The translations under genes were made by a program, and so were the position numbers. Of a stretch of 47,520 nucleotides of DNA, positions 7,943 through 16,401 are shown in pieces. The stretch's first letter is position 1. Every line of letters begins with the position of its first letter. A model generated the notes under the pieces. The model was not told the DNA's origin. It did not search any database and saw only the letters and a program-made list of their open reading frames with translations. This DNA comes from Planctomycetota bacterium (GTDB lineage Bacteria > Planctomycetota > UBA1135). The stretch lies in contig RFGR01000172.1 in NCBI GenBank assembly GCA_003696625.1, positions 1 to 47,520 on the forward strand, in the 5' to 3' direction.

Positions 7943-9781
7943 CTACTGGATCGTCATCGGCTCCGGCCCGCCGATCTCGCGCACGACGATGCCCTGGCCG
8001 AGAATGTCCTGGTAGGTGGCGAACAGCGCCCAGACCTGGCGGCCGGCCAGGCTCGGGTTGTTCGGCACCACCATCGAAGTCGGCATGACCTCGCTGCCGG
8101 GGACGAAGCCGCTCCAGCCCGGCAGGCCGGCGGTGGCGTTGAAGCCGGCGTCCAGATTGCCGGGGATGTGGGTGCCGTTCAGGTCGAAGCCGGGGGTCGT
8201 GCTGAGGGTGATCCACCCCTGGTAGAGCATTCCGGCCTCGCCCGGGGCATACCAGTTCATCTCCATGAGCTGGCCGAGCACCGGCGGGGTCACGATCTCG
8301 ACCCGGACGCCGCCGCCGCCGTTCCAGTTCGTGTTGTCGGCGCTGTTGTCGGCGCCCGGTGTGCCCTTGTCGCCCAGGCCGTAGCTGGCCACGGCGGCGG
8401 CGAAGTTGCCGGCCGCAGTGCCGCCGAGGAGGTCGATCCGTTCAGCCGAGACGCCGGCGCCGCCCGGCCAGCCGGAGCCGTAGTCGACCTGATCGAGGAC
8501 GCTGGCGGAGCGCTGCAGCCGGATCGTGTCGGCCGAGTTGACCAGGTCCATGCTGCCGAGCGGCCAGACCAGCACCGGGGCGATGCCGCCGTTGCGCGAG
8601 CCGAGACCGTCGGCGGCGAGCAGGCACTCGTCGCCGGCGGCGAGCCGGATCGGCGCGGCGATCGTGAAGCTGTCGCCCGCCAGGTCGGTGACGACGACCT
8701 GGGCCAGGCTGACCGGCTCGCTCACCCGGGCGCCGGTGACCTCCAGCCACTCGCCGTCGGCGTCGGCGACCTTGGCCGGGTCGCGCATGAACTCGGCCAC
8801 CACCGCGTCGCCGGCGCCGGCCGGGGTCGGGGCGGCCTCGTCGCACCAGGCGGTGAAGGAGTGGCCGCCGGGGGCGACGACCGTGTAGGTCGTCCCGTCG
8901 GTGGTCAGGACGATCGAGCCGCCGGCGTCGACGAAGCCCTCGGTGCCGACGCCGTCGGTCACGCTCCAGACCGGGATCGTGCGGCCGGCGTAGCTCAGCC
9001 GGTCGACCACCTCCTGCTTGGGGAAGCCGTAGCTGTTGGCGTGGCCGCAGGGGATGACGGCGAACTCGGGTTGCAGCCAGCCGAGGAAGGTCGAGTTCGA
9101 GCTGGTGCGCGAGCCGTGGTGGTTGAGCTGATAGACGTCGACGTCGCCGCAAAGCGGGCCGACGTGGGTCTCGAGGTCGGTCGTGCCGTTGCCGCCGCCG
9201 GTCAGGTCGCCGCCGAGGAAGAGCTGGAAGTCGCCGTAGTCGAGCCGCCAGGCGATGCTGGCCGAGTTCTCCCACTGGGCCGAGTTGGAGATGTTGACCG
9301 AGCCGCCGCCCATCAGCGCCCCCTCGACCACCAGGCAGGTCATCGTCGCGCCGCCGCCGAGGTCGACCACCTGGCCGGGGACGGCGGTCTGGCGCACGCC
9401 GCCGAAGGCGCTGGCGTACTCGTTGTAGGACTGGGTGCCCGGCGTGTTCGAGTTGCCGCGGTCGAGGGCGACCGTGGCGTGGATGCCGCTGTTCCAGACC
9501 TCGTCCAGGCCGCCGACGTGGTCGGAGTGGTAGTGGGTGGCGCCGACGTAGTCGAGGTGGTTGATGCCGCGCGCGTTCAGCACCGGCACGACTGAGTTGT
9601 AGCCCTCGTTCCAGGAACCGCCGTCGAGCAGGAAGGTCTTGCCGGTCGGCCCGGTGATCAAGGTGGAGTCGCCCTGGCCGACGTCGATGAAGACCACCTC
9701 GAGGTCCTGGGCGGGCAGGGCGGCGGCGGCGAGGAGGAGGAGAACGAAGGGGGCGAGGCCCCCGCGGAGACGGCGCAGCAT
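7943..9781 (-). CDS. secreted ComEC/Rec2-like metallo-beta-lactamase-fold hydrolase with lamin-tail domain
   Basis: A 612-residue exported protein. The signal peptide ends near 'LLAAAALPAQ' (about residue 25). Residues 28-300 form a metallo-beta-lactamase fold like the hydrolase domain of ComEC: 'VFIDVGQGDSTLI', the metal motif H83-x-H85-x-D87-H88 ('THYHSDHVGG') and a later 'LNHHGSRTSSN'. Such stand-alone domains are likely extracellular nucleases or phosphodiesterases. Residues about 325-430 resemble a lamin-tail domain ('VVAEFMRDP', 'GEWLEVTG'), common on secreted nucleases. The final 110 residues match the C-terminal module seen in other secreted proteins here ('PNNPSLAGRQVWALFATYQD'). A TATGAT -10 candidate lies about 66 nt upstream. 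The neighbours are other exported proteins. The exact substrate is unknown. Confidence 0.82.
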   Translation of the reverse strand: MLRRLRGGLAPFVLLLLAAAALPAQDLEVVFIDVGQGDSTLITGPTGKTFLLDGGSWNEGYNSVVPVLNARGINHLDYVGATHYHSDHVGGLDEVWNSGIHATVALDRGNSNTPGTQSYNEYASAFGGVRQTAVPGQVVDLGGGATMTCLVVEGALMGGGSVNISNSAQWENSASIAWRLDYGDFQLFLGGDLTGGGNGTTDLETHVGPLCGDVDVYQLNHHGSRTSSNSTFLGWLQPEFAVIPCGHANSYGFPKQEVVDRLSYAGRTIPVWSVTDGVGTEGFVDAGGSIVLTTDGTTYTVVAPGGHSFTAWCDEAAPTPAGAGDAVVAEFMRDPAKVADADGEWLEVTGARVSEPVSLAQVVVTDLAGDSFTIAAPIRLAAGDECLLAADGLGSRNGGIAPVLVWPLGSMDLVNSADTIRLQRSASVLDQVDYGSGWPGGAGVSAERIDLLGGTAAGNFAAAVASYGLGDKGTPGADNSADNTNWNGGGGVRVEIVTPPVLGQLMEMNWYAPGEAGMLYQGWITLSTTPGFDLNGTHIPGNLDAGFNATAGLPGWSGFVPGSEVMPTSMVVPNNPSLAGRQVWALFATYQDILGQGIVVREIGGPEPMTIQ

Positions 9782-9846
9782 GTCTCGGGGCGGGTTGGGG
9801 GGGAGGGGTGGAGGCGCCGGCCGGCCCGCGGCCGCCCGGCCGGGCC

Positions 9847-9852
9847 ATCATA
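9847..9852 (-). promoter_or_regulatory. possible -10 box of the metallo-beta-lactamase-fold gene
   Basis: TATGAT on the minus strand is a near-consensus -10 hexamer in otherwise GC-rich DNA, giving a leader of roughly 60 nt before the ATG at 9781. The leader shows no Shine-Dalgarno sequence. No -35 is convincing. Confidence 0.35.
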
Positions 9853-9900
9853 GCGCCGGAGATCCTGGGTGGGCCACGGCAGGATCTCGGTCAGGCCCGG
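9853..9900. repeat. imperfect direct repeat, left copy
   Basis: This 48-bp segment aligns with 10591-10637: 41 of 48 columns are identical, with a perfect 19-bp core (CACGGCAGGATCTCGGTCA, 9875-9893). The two copies flank the zinc-ribbon membrane-protein gene. Read on the minus strand the core encodes '-TEILP-', exactly the end of the FG-GAP protein, but here the stop TGA is replaced by TGG. Confidence 0.75.
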
Positions 9901-9913
9901 CTAGGATGGCCGG

Positions 9914-10540
9914 GTGAGCCCGGCCGAAGGGGGAGACGTCAGATGTCCGTTCTGCGCGGAGTGGATCAAGGGCGAGGCCATCCTCTGCCGCTTCTGTGGC
10001 GCGACCAGGACCGGCGGGCAGTGGCGAGCGCCGGGTTCCGCCGCGGGCCCGGCGCCTCGCCTCGCCCGGCGCACGAGCTTCACCATCCGCAGCGCCGGCC
10101 TCTTCTTCCTGCTCTCCGCCTTCTTCGAGGTCCTCTCCCTGCGCTGCGGGGTCACCCTGTTCGGGGTGGGCGCCGGTCCGGTGGTCTCCCTCGGCTACCA
10201 CCTTCTCTACCTCGGCCTGTTCCTGGCCATGGGGATCGGCCTGTGGTCCGCCCGGTGGTGGACCATCCGGGTGGTGTTCGCCGGCACCGTGGTCTTCACG
10301 CTCGACAAGGCGGTCTACCTGTTCGACCGGGACGCGCTCGCGGCCCAAATCCAGGCGACCCTGGGGGGCAACGGCCAACTCCTCGACCTGGTCGATCTGG
10401 ACGCCCTCCTGAACCTGGCGACCCTCCTCACGGCCGTCGTGGTGGCCTGCTGGTGGGGATTCCTGCTCTACCTTCGAGCGCGCCGAAGCTATTTCGAGGC
10501 CACGCCCGCGCCCCGAACGCGGCCAGAGGATCGAGGTTGA
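9914..10540 (+). CDS. zinc-ribbon integral membrane protein
   Basis: This gene encodes 208 residues of unknown function. The N-terminus carries a zinc ribbon, C11-x2-C14 and C25-x2-C28 ('CPFCAEWIKG', 'CRFCG'), the form found in many bacterial membrane proteins. About four transmembrane helices follow ('GLFFLLSAFFEVLSL', 'LLYLGLFLAMGIGLW', 'VVFAGTVVFTL', 'LLTAVVVACWWGFLLYL'). The start is GTG at 9914; the box TAGGAT ends 6 nt upstream, favouring this start and a leaderless message. It is a lone plus-strand gene between minus-strand genes for secreted proteins and is flanked by a 48-column direct repeat, which hints that it was inserted. It could sense or transport something at the membrane, but the sequence does not say what. 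Confidence 0.75.
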   Translation: MSPAEGGDVRCPFCAEWIKGEAILCRFCGATRTGGQWRAPGSAAGPAPRLARRTSFTIRSAGLFFLLSAFFEVLSLRCGVTLFGVGAGPVVSLGYHLLYLGLFLAMGIGLWSARWWTIRVVFAGTVVFTLDKAVYLFDRDALAAQIQATLGGNGQLLDLVDLDALLNLATLLTAVVVACWWGFLLYLRARRSYFEATPAPRTRPEDRG

Positions 10541-10590
10541 TGCCGCGCTGGCTCGGATCCGGCCCGACCGGGTCCTGGCCCTCGCTCCAG

Positions 10591-10637
10591 GCGCCGGAGT
10601 CCGCGGTGGCTCACGGCAGGATCTCGGTCACGCCCAG
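10591..10637. repeat. imperfect direct repeat, right copy, overlapping the 3' end of the FG-GAP gene
   Basis: Second copy of the repeat at 9853-9900, with the perfect 19-bp core at 10612-10630. It covers the stop codon (TGA, minus strand) and last codons of the gene 10611-12329. The arrangement resembles an integration site at a gene's 3' end that has been duplicated. It could instead be a leftover of a tandem duplication of the gene end. Confidence 0.75.
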
Positions 10638-12329
10638 GGAGGAAAGGGTCCAAACGTCGCCGGGTTCGCCGGGCTCCTCGACCACGACCCGGCTGTAGAG
10701 GGTCTGGCCGACAAGGGCCGGCGGGGGCGGGAGCTGGATGCTGAGGGTGGCCTCGCCGGCGGTGTCGAGGACCCCCCGGTAGAACTGTCCAGGCAGGGTC
10801 TGGGAGAGGAGGAAGGAGGGGGCGAGGAAGGTGGGCCAGCGGTCTGCCAGGAGGGTGCCGCCGTCGCCATCGAAGGCGGTGGAGAGGAGGGTGTGGAAGG
10901 ATCGGCCGGGGGAGGAGGGGATCGAGACGGTGAGGTCGACCGTGGTGCCGGCCTGGGCCTGGGCGGGGACCCAGAGGGTGCGTTGGCCCATGATGGAGAG
11001 GTGCTGGGACTCCTCCGGCCCAGGAACCGAGAGGGCCCGGGAAACCCGGGCCAGTTCCGTGAAGCCGTCTCGGTCGATGTCTCCCAGGGAGGTGGTCCAA
11101 TTATCGTTGAAGGTTGTATTGGAAGGGTCCACCACGAGGTCGGGGGACCATGGCATCAAGTCGGTTGGGAAGGGGATGTGGTCGATGCGTTGGAAGGTTG
11201 TCGGATCGATGTAGACCAATTCCGAGAAAGCTCGATCCGGAAGACCATAGCGGTCTTCCCAGATATGGGCCAAGGCTACAAGCTCCTCCCCTGCGGGAGA
11301 TCCCGCGGTTCCGGTCAAGAACAGAGGAAAGGTCAGACTGTAGAGGTAGGCCGGGGACGGGTAGACATCCTCCAGGAGCCTTTCGCTTCCCTGAAGAATG
11401 AGGGAACCAGTCTGACCGTCAATACCGAGGATCAGGTTGTTTGCTGTGCCCACGATGTCGGGGAATCCGTCCTGGTTGACATCTGGACCCCAAATGTTCC
11501 AGCGGGACAGGTCTTGCCCTTGGAGGGAATCCCGGAAGGACCAGATCTCGTGGCCATCTATACCAGAGAATGCTCTGTAGACATGTTCTTGATACTTATT
11601 GCCCATGGTATAGAGGGTAGTGGCGTAGACGATATCCGGCATCCGGTCACCATCGATATCAGGAAGGTTTCCTTCTCCTCTCCATAGCGGATCAGATGGG
11701 TAAGAGTAATCAGGGTCGGTTTTCCGGATCCATGAAGGAGAAAAGGTCCGTCCACTGATAAGGCTGGTGGTCCGGGCCGCGCCTTCGGTGAACCAATAGA
11801 AATCATCAACGCCATCCAAGTCAACATCTCCCGCCCAGATTAATAAATGCGGAGTTGAAGGAAGCGAGCCTATGGTCTGGCCAGTTTCCAAAAGAACCGC
11901 CCTTGTGGAATAGGTCGGATAATCAGGGATGACGGCAACGTGGAGCCCAAGGTATTGCCCAATGGCGTGGCGAGGGAACCACCCAGTCAATTCGTTCTGA
12001 TCCAGGCCGGGGTGGGCCAACTTAGGGTTCCATTTCCATTCCGGATGTATGAACAATTGATAGAAGAAGCCAATACTGACATTGTGTCCAAACTTCCTGT
12101 CTGCGTAATAGGACAAGGCGAATTCCTGCTTGCCATCTCGGTCGGAATCTCCAAGGGGTGTGGCCGTTTCCCAACGAATATAATGTTCATTGGAAGGAGG
12201 TTTGGCCAAAAATGCCCTGCGAACGGTTAATTCCCGATTCACCACGGGGTTGCCGCCCTGGGGCGGCGTCACCGCCCCAGGGAGAACACCCGCCATCGCG
12301 GACATAGCGACGATGGCGAGGAAGCGCAT
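10611..12329 (-). CDS. secreted FG-GAP/VCBS-type repeat protein
   Basis: A 572-residue exported protein with signal peptide 'MRFLAIVAMSAMAGVLPGAV'. It carries at least five calcium-loop FG-GAP-like repeats of the D-x-D-x-D-G-x-x-(D/E) type ('DSDRDGKQEF', 'DVDLDGVDDF', 'DIDGDRMPDI', 'DVNQDGFPDI', 'DIDRDGFTEL'), the pattern of integrin-like beta-propellers. The last 110 residues match the shared C-terminal module ('GVLDTAGEATLSIQLP'). The start overlaps the stop of the upstream beta-helix gene (TAATG), so the two are translated together and probably act together outside the cell. The 5' two thirds is clearly AT-richer than the rest of the window (line 12061: 27/60 G+C), suggesting acquisition or relaxed codon use. 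The ligand is unknown. Confidence 0.8.
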   Translation of the reverse strand: MRFLAIVAMSAMAGVLPGAVTPPQGGNPVVNRELTVRRAFLAKPPSNEHYIRWETATPLGDSDRDGKQEFALSYYADRKFGHNVSIGFFYQLFIHPEWKWNPKLAHPGLDQNELTGWFPRHAIGQYLGLHVAVIPDYPTYSTRAVLLETGQTIGSLPSTPHLLIWAGDVDLDGVDDFYWFTEGAARTTSLISGRTFSPSWIRKTDPDYSYPSDPLWRGEGNLPDIDGDRMPDIVYATTLYTMGNKYQEHVYRAFSGIDGHEIWSFRDSLQGQDLSRWNIWGPDVNQDGFPDIVGTANNLILGIDGQTGSLILQGSERLLEDVYPSPAYLYSLTFPLFLTGTAGSPAGEELVALAHIWEDRYGLPDRAFSELVYIDPTTFQRIDHIPFPTDLMPWSPDLVVDPSNTTFNDNWTTSLGDIDRDGFTELARVSRALSVPGPEESQHLSIMGQRTLWVPAQAQAGTTVDLTVSIPSSPGRSFHTLLSTAFDGDGGTLLADRWPTFLAPSFLLSQTLPGQFYRGVLDTAGEATLSIQLPPPPALVGQTLYSRVVVEEPGEPGDVWTLSSLGVTEILP

Positions 12330-14562
12330 TAGAGTTGCTCCTTGGCGCCCTTGTCATGTTCGGCAAGGTCGGAAGGTCGCTGGTCCTGAAGGTAGTCGTA
12401 ATTGAACTCTCCGTCCGGGACGTCTGCCGTGATCCAGGGATTGGATTCCAGGAAAACGGAGTTGGGCTGGGCATTGAGAGAGAACCCGGTAGGGTAAACC
12501 GAGGACATCACGATTGGCCCCACCCAAGGAGTCGGAGTGGATGTACTCTTGCTGTCCCCTTGGATGGTGGGCTTGGAGCGGATGCCTGAGACACCTATCT
12601 TGCTCGCAGGGACCGTCGTATTCAGGTCATCGAATACGAGACGGCTTGACAGGAGAGGGGAATAATCTTCGTTGGCTCCGCTCGCCGGTCCCCGCTGGAA
12701 GATCGTGTTGTAGATCCGGTTGCGCAGGTACTTGGCCCCGCCGATAATCTGGACCTCGCCGCGGCTGTACATCGTCGAGCCGGGCAGGCTCTCCGAGATG
12801 TCGAAGGTGTAGGCGTTCCCGTTCTCCGGTCCGACCATGGTGCAGTGCACGATCGGCGCCAGCAGGTAGGGTCCGTTGCCGGCGGGGGAGTTGGCGGTCT
12901 CCGTCTCGGCGTGGAACTCCCCGGCGCCGTTGTTCCAGATGAAGTCGTTGGTGAAGCGGACCGGGATGGCGGCGTAGTTGTTGCTGCCCGGGTCGCTGTT
13001 GCCGCGGAGTTCGAGGAGTACGCCGTGCAGGCTGTTGTTGCTGATCGCGCAGCGGTTCACCCGGCCCTGGCCGGAGCGGATGCCGGCCTCGATGAAGAAG
13101 GGCTCGTAGCCGTAGTCGATGAAACTCAGCTCGCCCTGGGCCATGTCGTAGTTGTCCCAGGTTCCGCCGGCGATTGCCTGGGTGGCGTGGCCGGGGTTGT
13201 TGGTCCACTCGTGGCCGCAGCGGATCCGCAGGCCCTCCCGGGCATTCTGGTGCAGGCGGCAGTCCTCAAGGGACAGCCAGGTGCCCATCGGCACGGGGGG
13301 GTCGTTGGCCAGGGTGGAGGGGGTGTTCAGGAAGACCCCTGAGCCGATGTTCCCGGCCGAGACCAGTCCGTCCGCCTCGACCTCCAGGTAGCCCTGGTCG
13401 TTGTAGGCGTGGAGGCCGGAATGGTGGAAGGTGGAAATCGGGGAGGCGATGCCATTCCCCGTCGACAGGATTGCCGTGCCGCCCTGGAGGTCGAGACGGC
13501 CGCGGGTGTTCGGCGCCACGGTGGCGTAGGCTCCGGCCAGCCCGAACCCTTGCATGGACACTCCGGTGAGGGTCACGTCGTAGCGGGCGGCGAAGTTGGG
13601 CGTTCCAAAGGAAGCGGGCGCGGTCGAGGCATAGAGGCCGAGATCCCAGCCCTCGCCATCGGTGCCGGTGAAGGCGCCCTGCCAATCACCTCCCGTCACC
13701 TCGAGTTCCACCGTGGCGACCAGGGCGGGACGGTAGTCGTTCGGAGCCTGCGGGAATTCCGCCGAGGTTCCGGCGGCATGGACCTCTACGAGTCGGCTGG
13801 CGTTCGCATGCGGGTACGCCAAGTCGGCGGCCGGGAGCCCACCGAGGAAGGGCGCCGGGGCCATCAGGCTGAACTGCCCCACGGTGTCGAGGTTGCTGAT
13901 CCGGGCGTGGATCACGCCGGGAGAACCAGAGGACTCCAGCGCGTGGAACCGCAGGCCGATCGTTGGGGCCGGCGGGTTCGAGATCCAGGTGGAGGCATCA
14001 TCGTCGCGGATCTGGCAATCGTCGATGTCCATGTCGATCACCGCGCCGGCATCAGCGGTGGCCGAGCAGGAGACCGTGTTCCAGAGCAACTTCAGTCCTT
14101 GGAGATGGGCGTCGAAGAAGCCGCCAGTCGAGCCGTCGATGAGGATCCCCTGATCTCCTCCGGCCACCACCAGATTGGAGAGGACGGTGTCCGAACCGGC
14201 CCCAGCGGGGCGGCCTTCGAGCTGGAAGATGGCAGGGGATCCGTTGCGGGAAAGAACCCAGACCGGATCGGCGTCATACGGCTGAACCGTTACGCCCGGC
14301 CTGATGTTGATGGGGAAGGTCTCGACCTTGCCACCTTGGGACGGCAGGGAGACCTCCGAGTAGGGGTGGACGACACCACCTTGGATCATGCCGCGCACAA
14401 GGATGGTGTCTCCCTCGTCAGCCACCGTCGCCGCTTCGGAGATGGTGACGTAGTGGAAGGCCGTCAGGGTGTCCAGACCATCGACGATCCAAACCTGTCC
14501 CGGGGGGGGGCTTGGGGCGGAAGAGCGGCCGCGAGCAGCCACGGGAGGACAGGTGAGAACAT
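12329..14562 (-). CDS. secreted right-handed beta-helix protein, start separated by a frameshift in a C9 tract
   Basis: About 740 residues rich in short beta strands and Asn/Gly turns ('VVAGGDQGILIDGSTGG', 'RCAISNNSLHGVLLEL', 'NDFIWNNGAGEF'), the signature of a parallel beta-helix as in pectate lyase-like or adhesin proteins. The main frame has no good start: its nearest start is GTG at 14542, giving no export signal. One base out of frame, ATG at 14562 begins 'MFSPVLPWLLAAALPPQA', a textbook signal peptide. The two frames meet at a run of nine Cs (14502-14510, minus strand); ten Cs would join them exactly. I therefore annotate from 14562 with a frameshift. Its stop overlaps the next start (TAATG). 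An 18-bp palindrome lies 11 nt before the ATG. The 3' third is AT-rich like the next gene. No catalytic residue was identified. Confidence 0.72.
14502..14510 (-). repeat. C9 homopolymer at the signal-peptide/mature-protein junction
   Basis: Nine Gs on the plus strand (nine Cs on the coding strand), about 50 nt inside the beta-helix gene. With nine Cs the signal-peptide frame reads on into 'PPRDRFGS'; with ten it joins 'PPPGQVWIVDG' and the whole beta-helix. It is either a sequencing error or a slippage site. Confidence 0.85.
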
Positions 14563-14573
14563 GGGAGAAGTCT

Positions 14574-14591
14574 CCGTCTACGGGTAGACGG
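14574..14591. promoter_or_regulatory. perfect 18-bp palindrome before the beta-helix gene
   Basis: CCGTCTAC-GG-GTAGACGG has 8-bp perfect half-sites around a 2-bp centre and ends 11 nt before the ATG at 14562. The short centre suits a dimeric repressor site better than an RNA hairpin. No sigma-70-like -10 is evident beside it. The regulator is unknown. Confidence 0.45.
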
Positions 14592-14703
14592 TTCGGATTA
14601 CCCGGCCGAGAGGAGCACTCAGCTCTGCTGGACCGGGGGCCCTCGGGATCCGAGGGGTTGAATGCGACGGTACGCCCCGCTCCCGGATGGCGCAAGACCC
14701 CTT

Positions 14704-16227
14704 TCAGCCGCCTGGCTGTACCGCCGCGCCGCCGGTGGCCGCCGCGAGATCCCGCATGAAGCGCACCTTCGGCCCGTCCCGGCCGACGCAGACCGTGTGG
14801 ATGCGCACCCCGGTGCGGCGGAACTCGCGCTTCAGGCCGTCGAGCATGTGGCCGGCGTACTGGTGGCTGCCGCTGGAGCCGCCGCCGTCGGAGATCAGGA
14901 CCAGGGTGTCCACGCCCTCGATGTGCTGGGCGGCCACCAGCACGTCGTAGAGCGCCGAGGTGCCGCCGAAGTCGTAGCCGCGCAGGAAGTCGACCGCGGT
15001 GGCGCGGCTGCGGCGGTCGAGCGGCTTCAGGCGACCGAAGACAGGCACCGGCTGGTCGGCGATCACCACCAGCTCGAAGCGGGTGCCCTCGGGGAGCTGG
15101 CCGAGGAAGGCGTCCAGCTCGGCGATCGCCGCCTCGGCGCAGGTCCGCTCGCCGAGGTGGTCGGCGACCATGCTGCCCGAGCCGTCGACCAGCACCGCCA
15201 GCCGCTTGCTGTCCACCGGCAGGCCGAAGACGACCGCGGCGGTGGCCTCCTCGCCGCCGCCGTCGAGGACCGCGGGCGGGGCCAGGCCGGCGCCGGCGCG
15301 GGCGTCGCGCAGCCACTCGCCGCCGCGCTCCTCCCACCAGCGGCGCCACTTCGCCGGCGACCAGCCCAGGTTCTGGCCGGTCAGCGCGGCCAGGGCGGCG
15401 GCGGCGTCGCGCACGAAGCGACCCTCCGCCCGCTCGAGGAAGGACACCAGGAGCGGCGCCGCTTCGTACACCCGAGCGCGGACCGCGGCGTCCAGCGCAG
15501 CCGCTACCGGGCCGGGTTCGTCGCCGGCCAGGGCGCGGTCGATCAGCGCCAGCAGGGCGGTCCGATTGACGTCGCCCCGTTCGGCCAGGGCCCGGAGCAG
15601 CTCGGCGCGGGCGCCCGGATCGCGCGCCTTGGCCGCGGCCTCCACCAGGTCGGCCAGCTCGTCGGCGGGCAGGTCCGGCACCCGGGCCAGGCCGCTGAGC
15701 CAGGGGGCGGTGCTGCGCAGGGCGTTGCGCACGGTGGCGGCAGGGTCGCGGCCACGGACCCCGGCCAGATCCAGCCGCCCGCTGGCCAGGAGAAGGCCGA
15801 GCGCATCCTGCCACTCCCGCCGGACGGGCTCCGGCGCCTTGCGGAAGGCCGCGGCGAGCATGGGCTTGGCCGGCACCGGCCCGTCGCCCAGCGCCAGCGC
15901 CCGCAGGCACAGGCGGCGGAGGAGTTCGCTGGAGCGCCGGTCGGCCGCGGCGGTGATCAGTTGCTCCGCCTCCTCGGCGGTCTGGAAGCGCTGCATGCCG
16001 CTGTAGAACCAGTCGCGCAGATAGACGCCGCGGTAGGTGTCCAGCCGGGCGTCGAACAGCCGCAGGCGCAAGGCCATGGCCTCCGGCCCCGGAATGTCCG
16101 CCAGCTCCTTGGCGGCTTGGTAGGCGCCGGCCTCGTAGCCGGCCTTGTCCGTCGCCCGCTCGAGGGTGCGGGCGAGGGAGGCGAAATCCTGCGGCGGCGC
16201 GAGGGCGAGGAGGAGGGCGGCGAGCAT
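14704..16227 (-). CDS. secreted HEAT-like/von Willebrand factor A domain protein
   Basis: 507 residues with a short signal peptide ('MLAALLLALAPPQ'). Residues about 20-310 are helical repeats resembling HEAT ('RDPGARAELLRALAERGD', 'EGRFVRDAAAALAAL'). Residues 338-500 are a VWA domain with an intact metal-ion adhesion site: D348-G-S350-G-S352, Thr423 in 'FGGTSALYD' and 'LVLISDGGGSSGS'. Metal-dependent protein binding outside the membrane is the expected role. A similar secreted HEAT protein lies at 25182-27458. The C-terminus 'LAAATGGAAVQPGG' closes the VWA fold. A TATCCT hexamer 38 nt upstream of ATG could be its -10. It precedes the beta-helix gene on the same strand after 141 bp containing a small hairpin (14640-14656). 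Confidence 0.82.
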   Translation of the reverse strand: MLAALLLALAPPQDFASLARTLERATDKAGYEAGAYQAAKELADIPGPEAMALRLRLFDARLDTYRGVYLRDWFYSGMQRFQTAEEAEQLITAAADRRSSELLRRLCLRALALGDGPVPAKPMLAAAFRKAPEPVRREWQDALGLLLASGRLDLAGVRGRDPAATVRNALRSTAPWLSGLARVPDLPADELADLVEAAAKARDPGARAELLRALAERGDVNRTALLALIDRALAGDEPGPVAAALDAAVRARVYEAAPLLVSFLERAEGRFVRDAAAALAALTGQNLGWSPAKWRRWWEERGGEWLRDARAGAGLAPPAVLDGGGEEATAAVVFGLPVDSKRLAVLVDGSGSMVADHLGERTCAEAAIAELDAFLGQLPEGTRFELVVIADQPVPVFGRLKPLDRRSRATAVDFLRGYDFGGTSALYDVLVAAQHIEGVDTLVLISDGGGSSGSHQYAGHMLDGLKREFRRTGVRIHTVCVGRDGPKVRFMRDLAAATGGAAVQPGG

Positions 16228-16352
16228 CGGCGGTGGCCGCCAGGGAAGACGGTCGGCGGCTCGTCAGGATACGCCCAAGCTCGATTCCTGCGAGCCGCCG
16301 GTCGGCGCGGGAGAACCCCGTCGATCGCGGCGGGGCCGGGGGGAAACCAAGT

Positions 16353-16378
16353 GGAGGGAGCCCCGTGGGACTCCCTCC
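16353..16378 (-). terminator. stem-loop downstream of the calcium-loop protein gene
   Basis: GGAGGGAG and CTCCCTCC form a perfect 8-bp stem with a 10-nt loop, 24 nt past the stop at 16402. On the minus strand it is followed by ACTTGGTTTCCC, a weakly T-rich tail. It lies in the 174-bp gap before the HEAT-VWA gene; nothing else is seen there except the TATCCT box at 16266-16271. Confidence 0.55.
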
Positions 16379-16401
16379 GGTGGCCGGGGCGCTGGCCCGG
16401 A

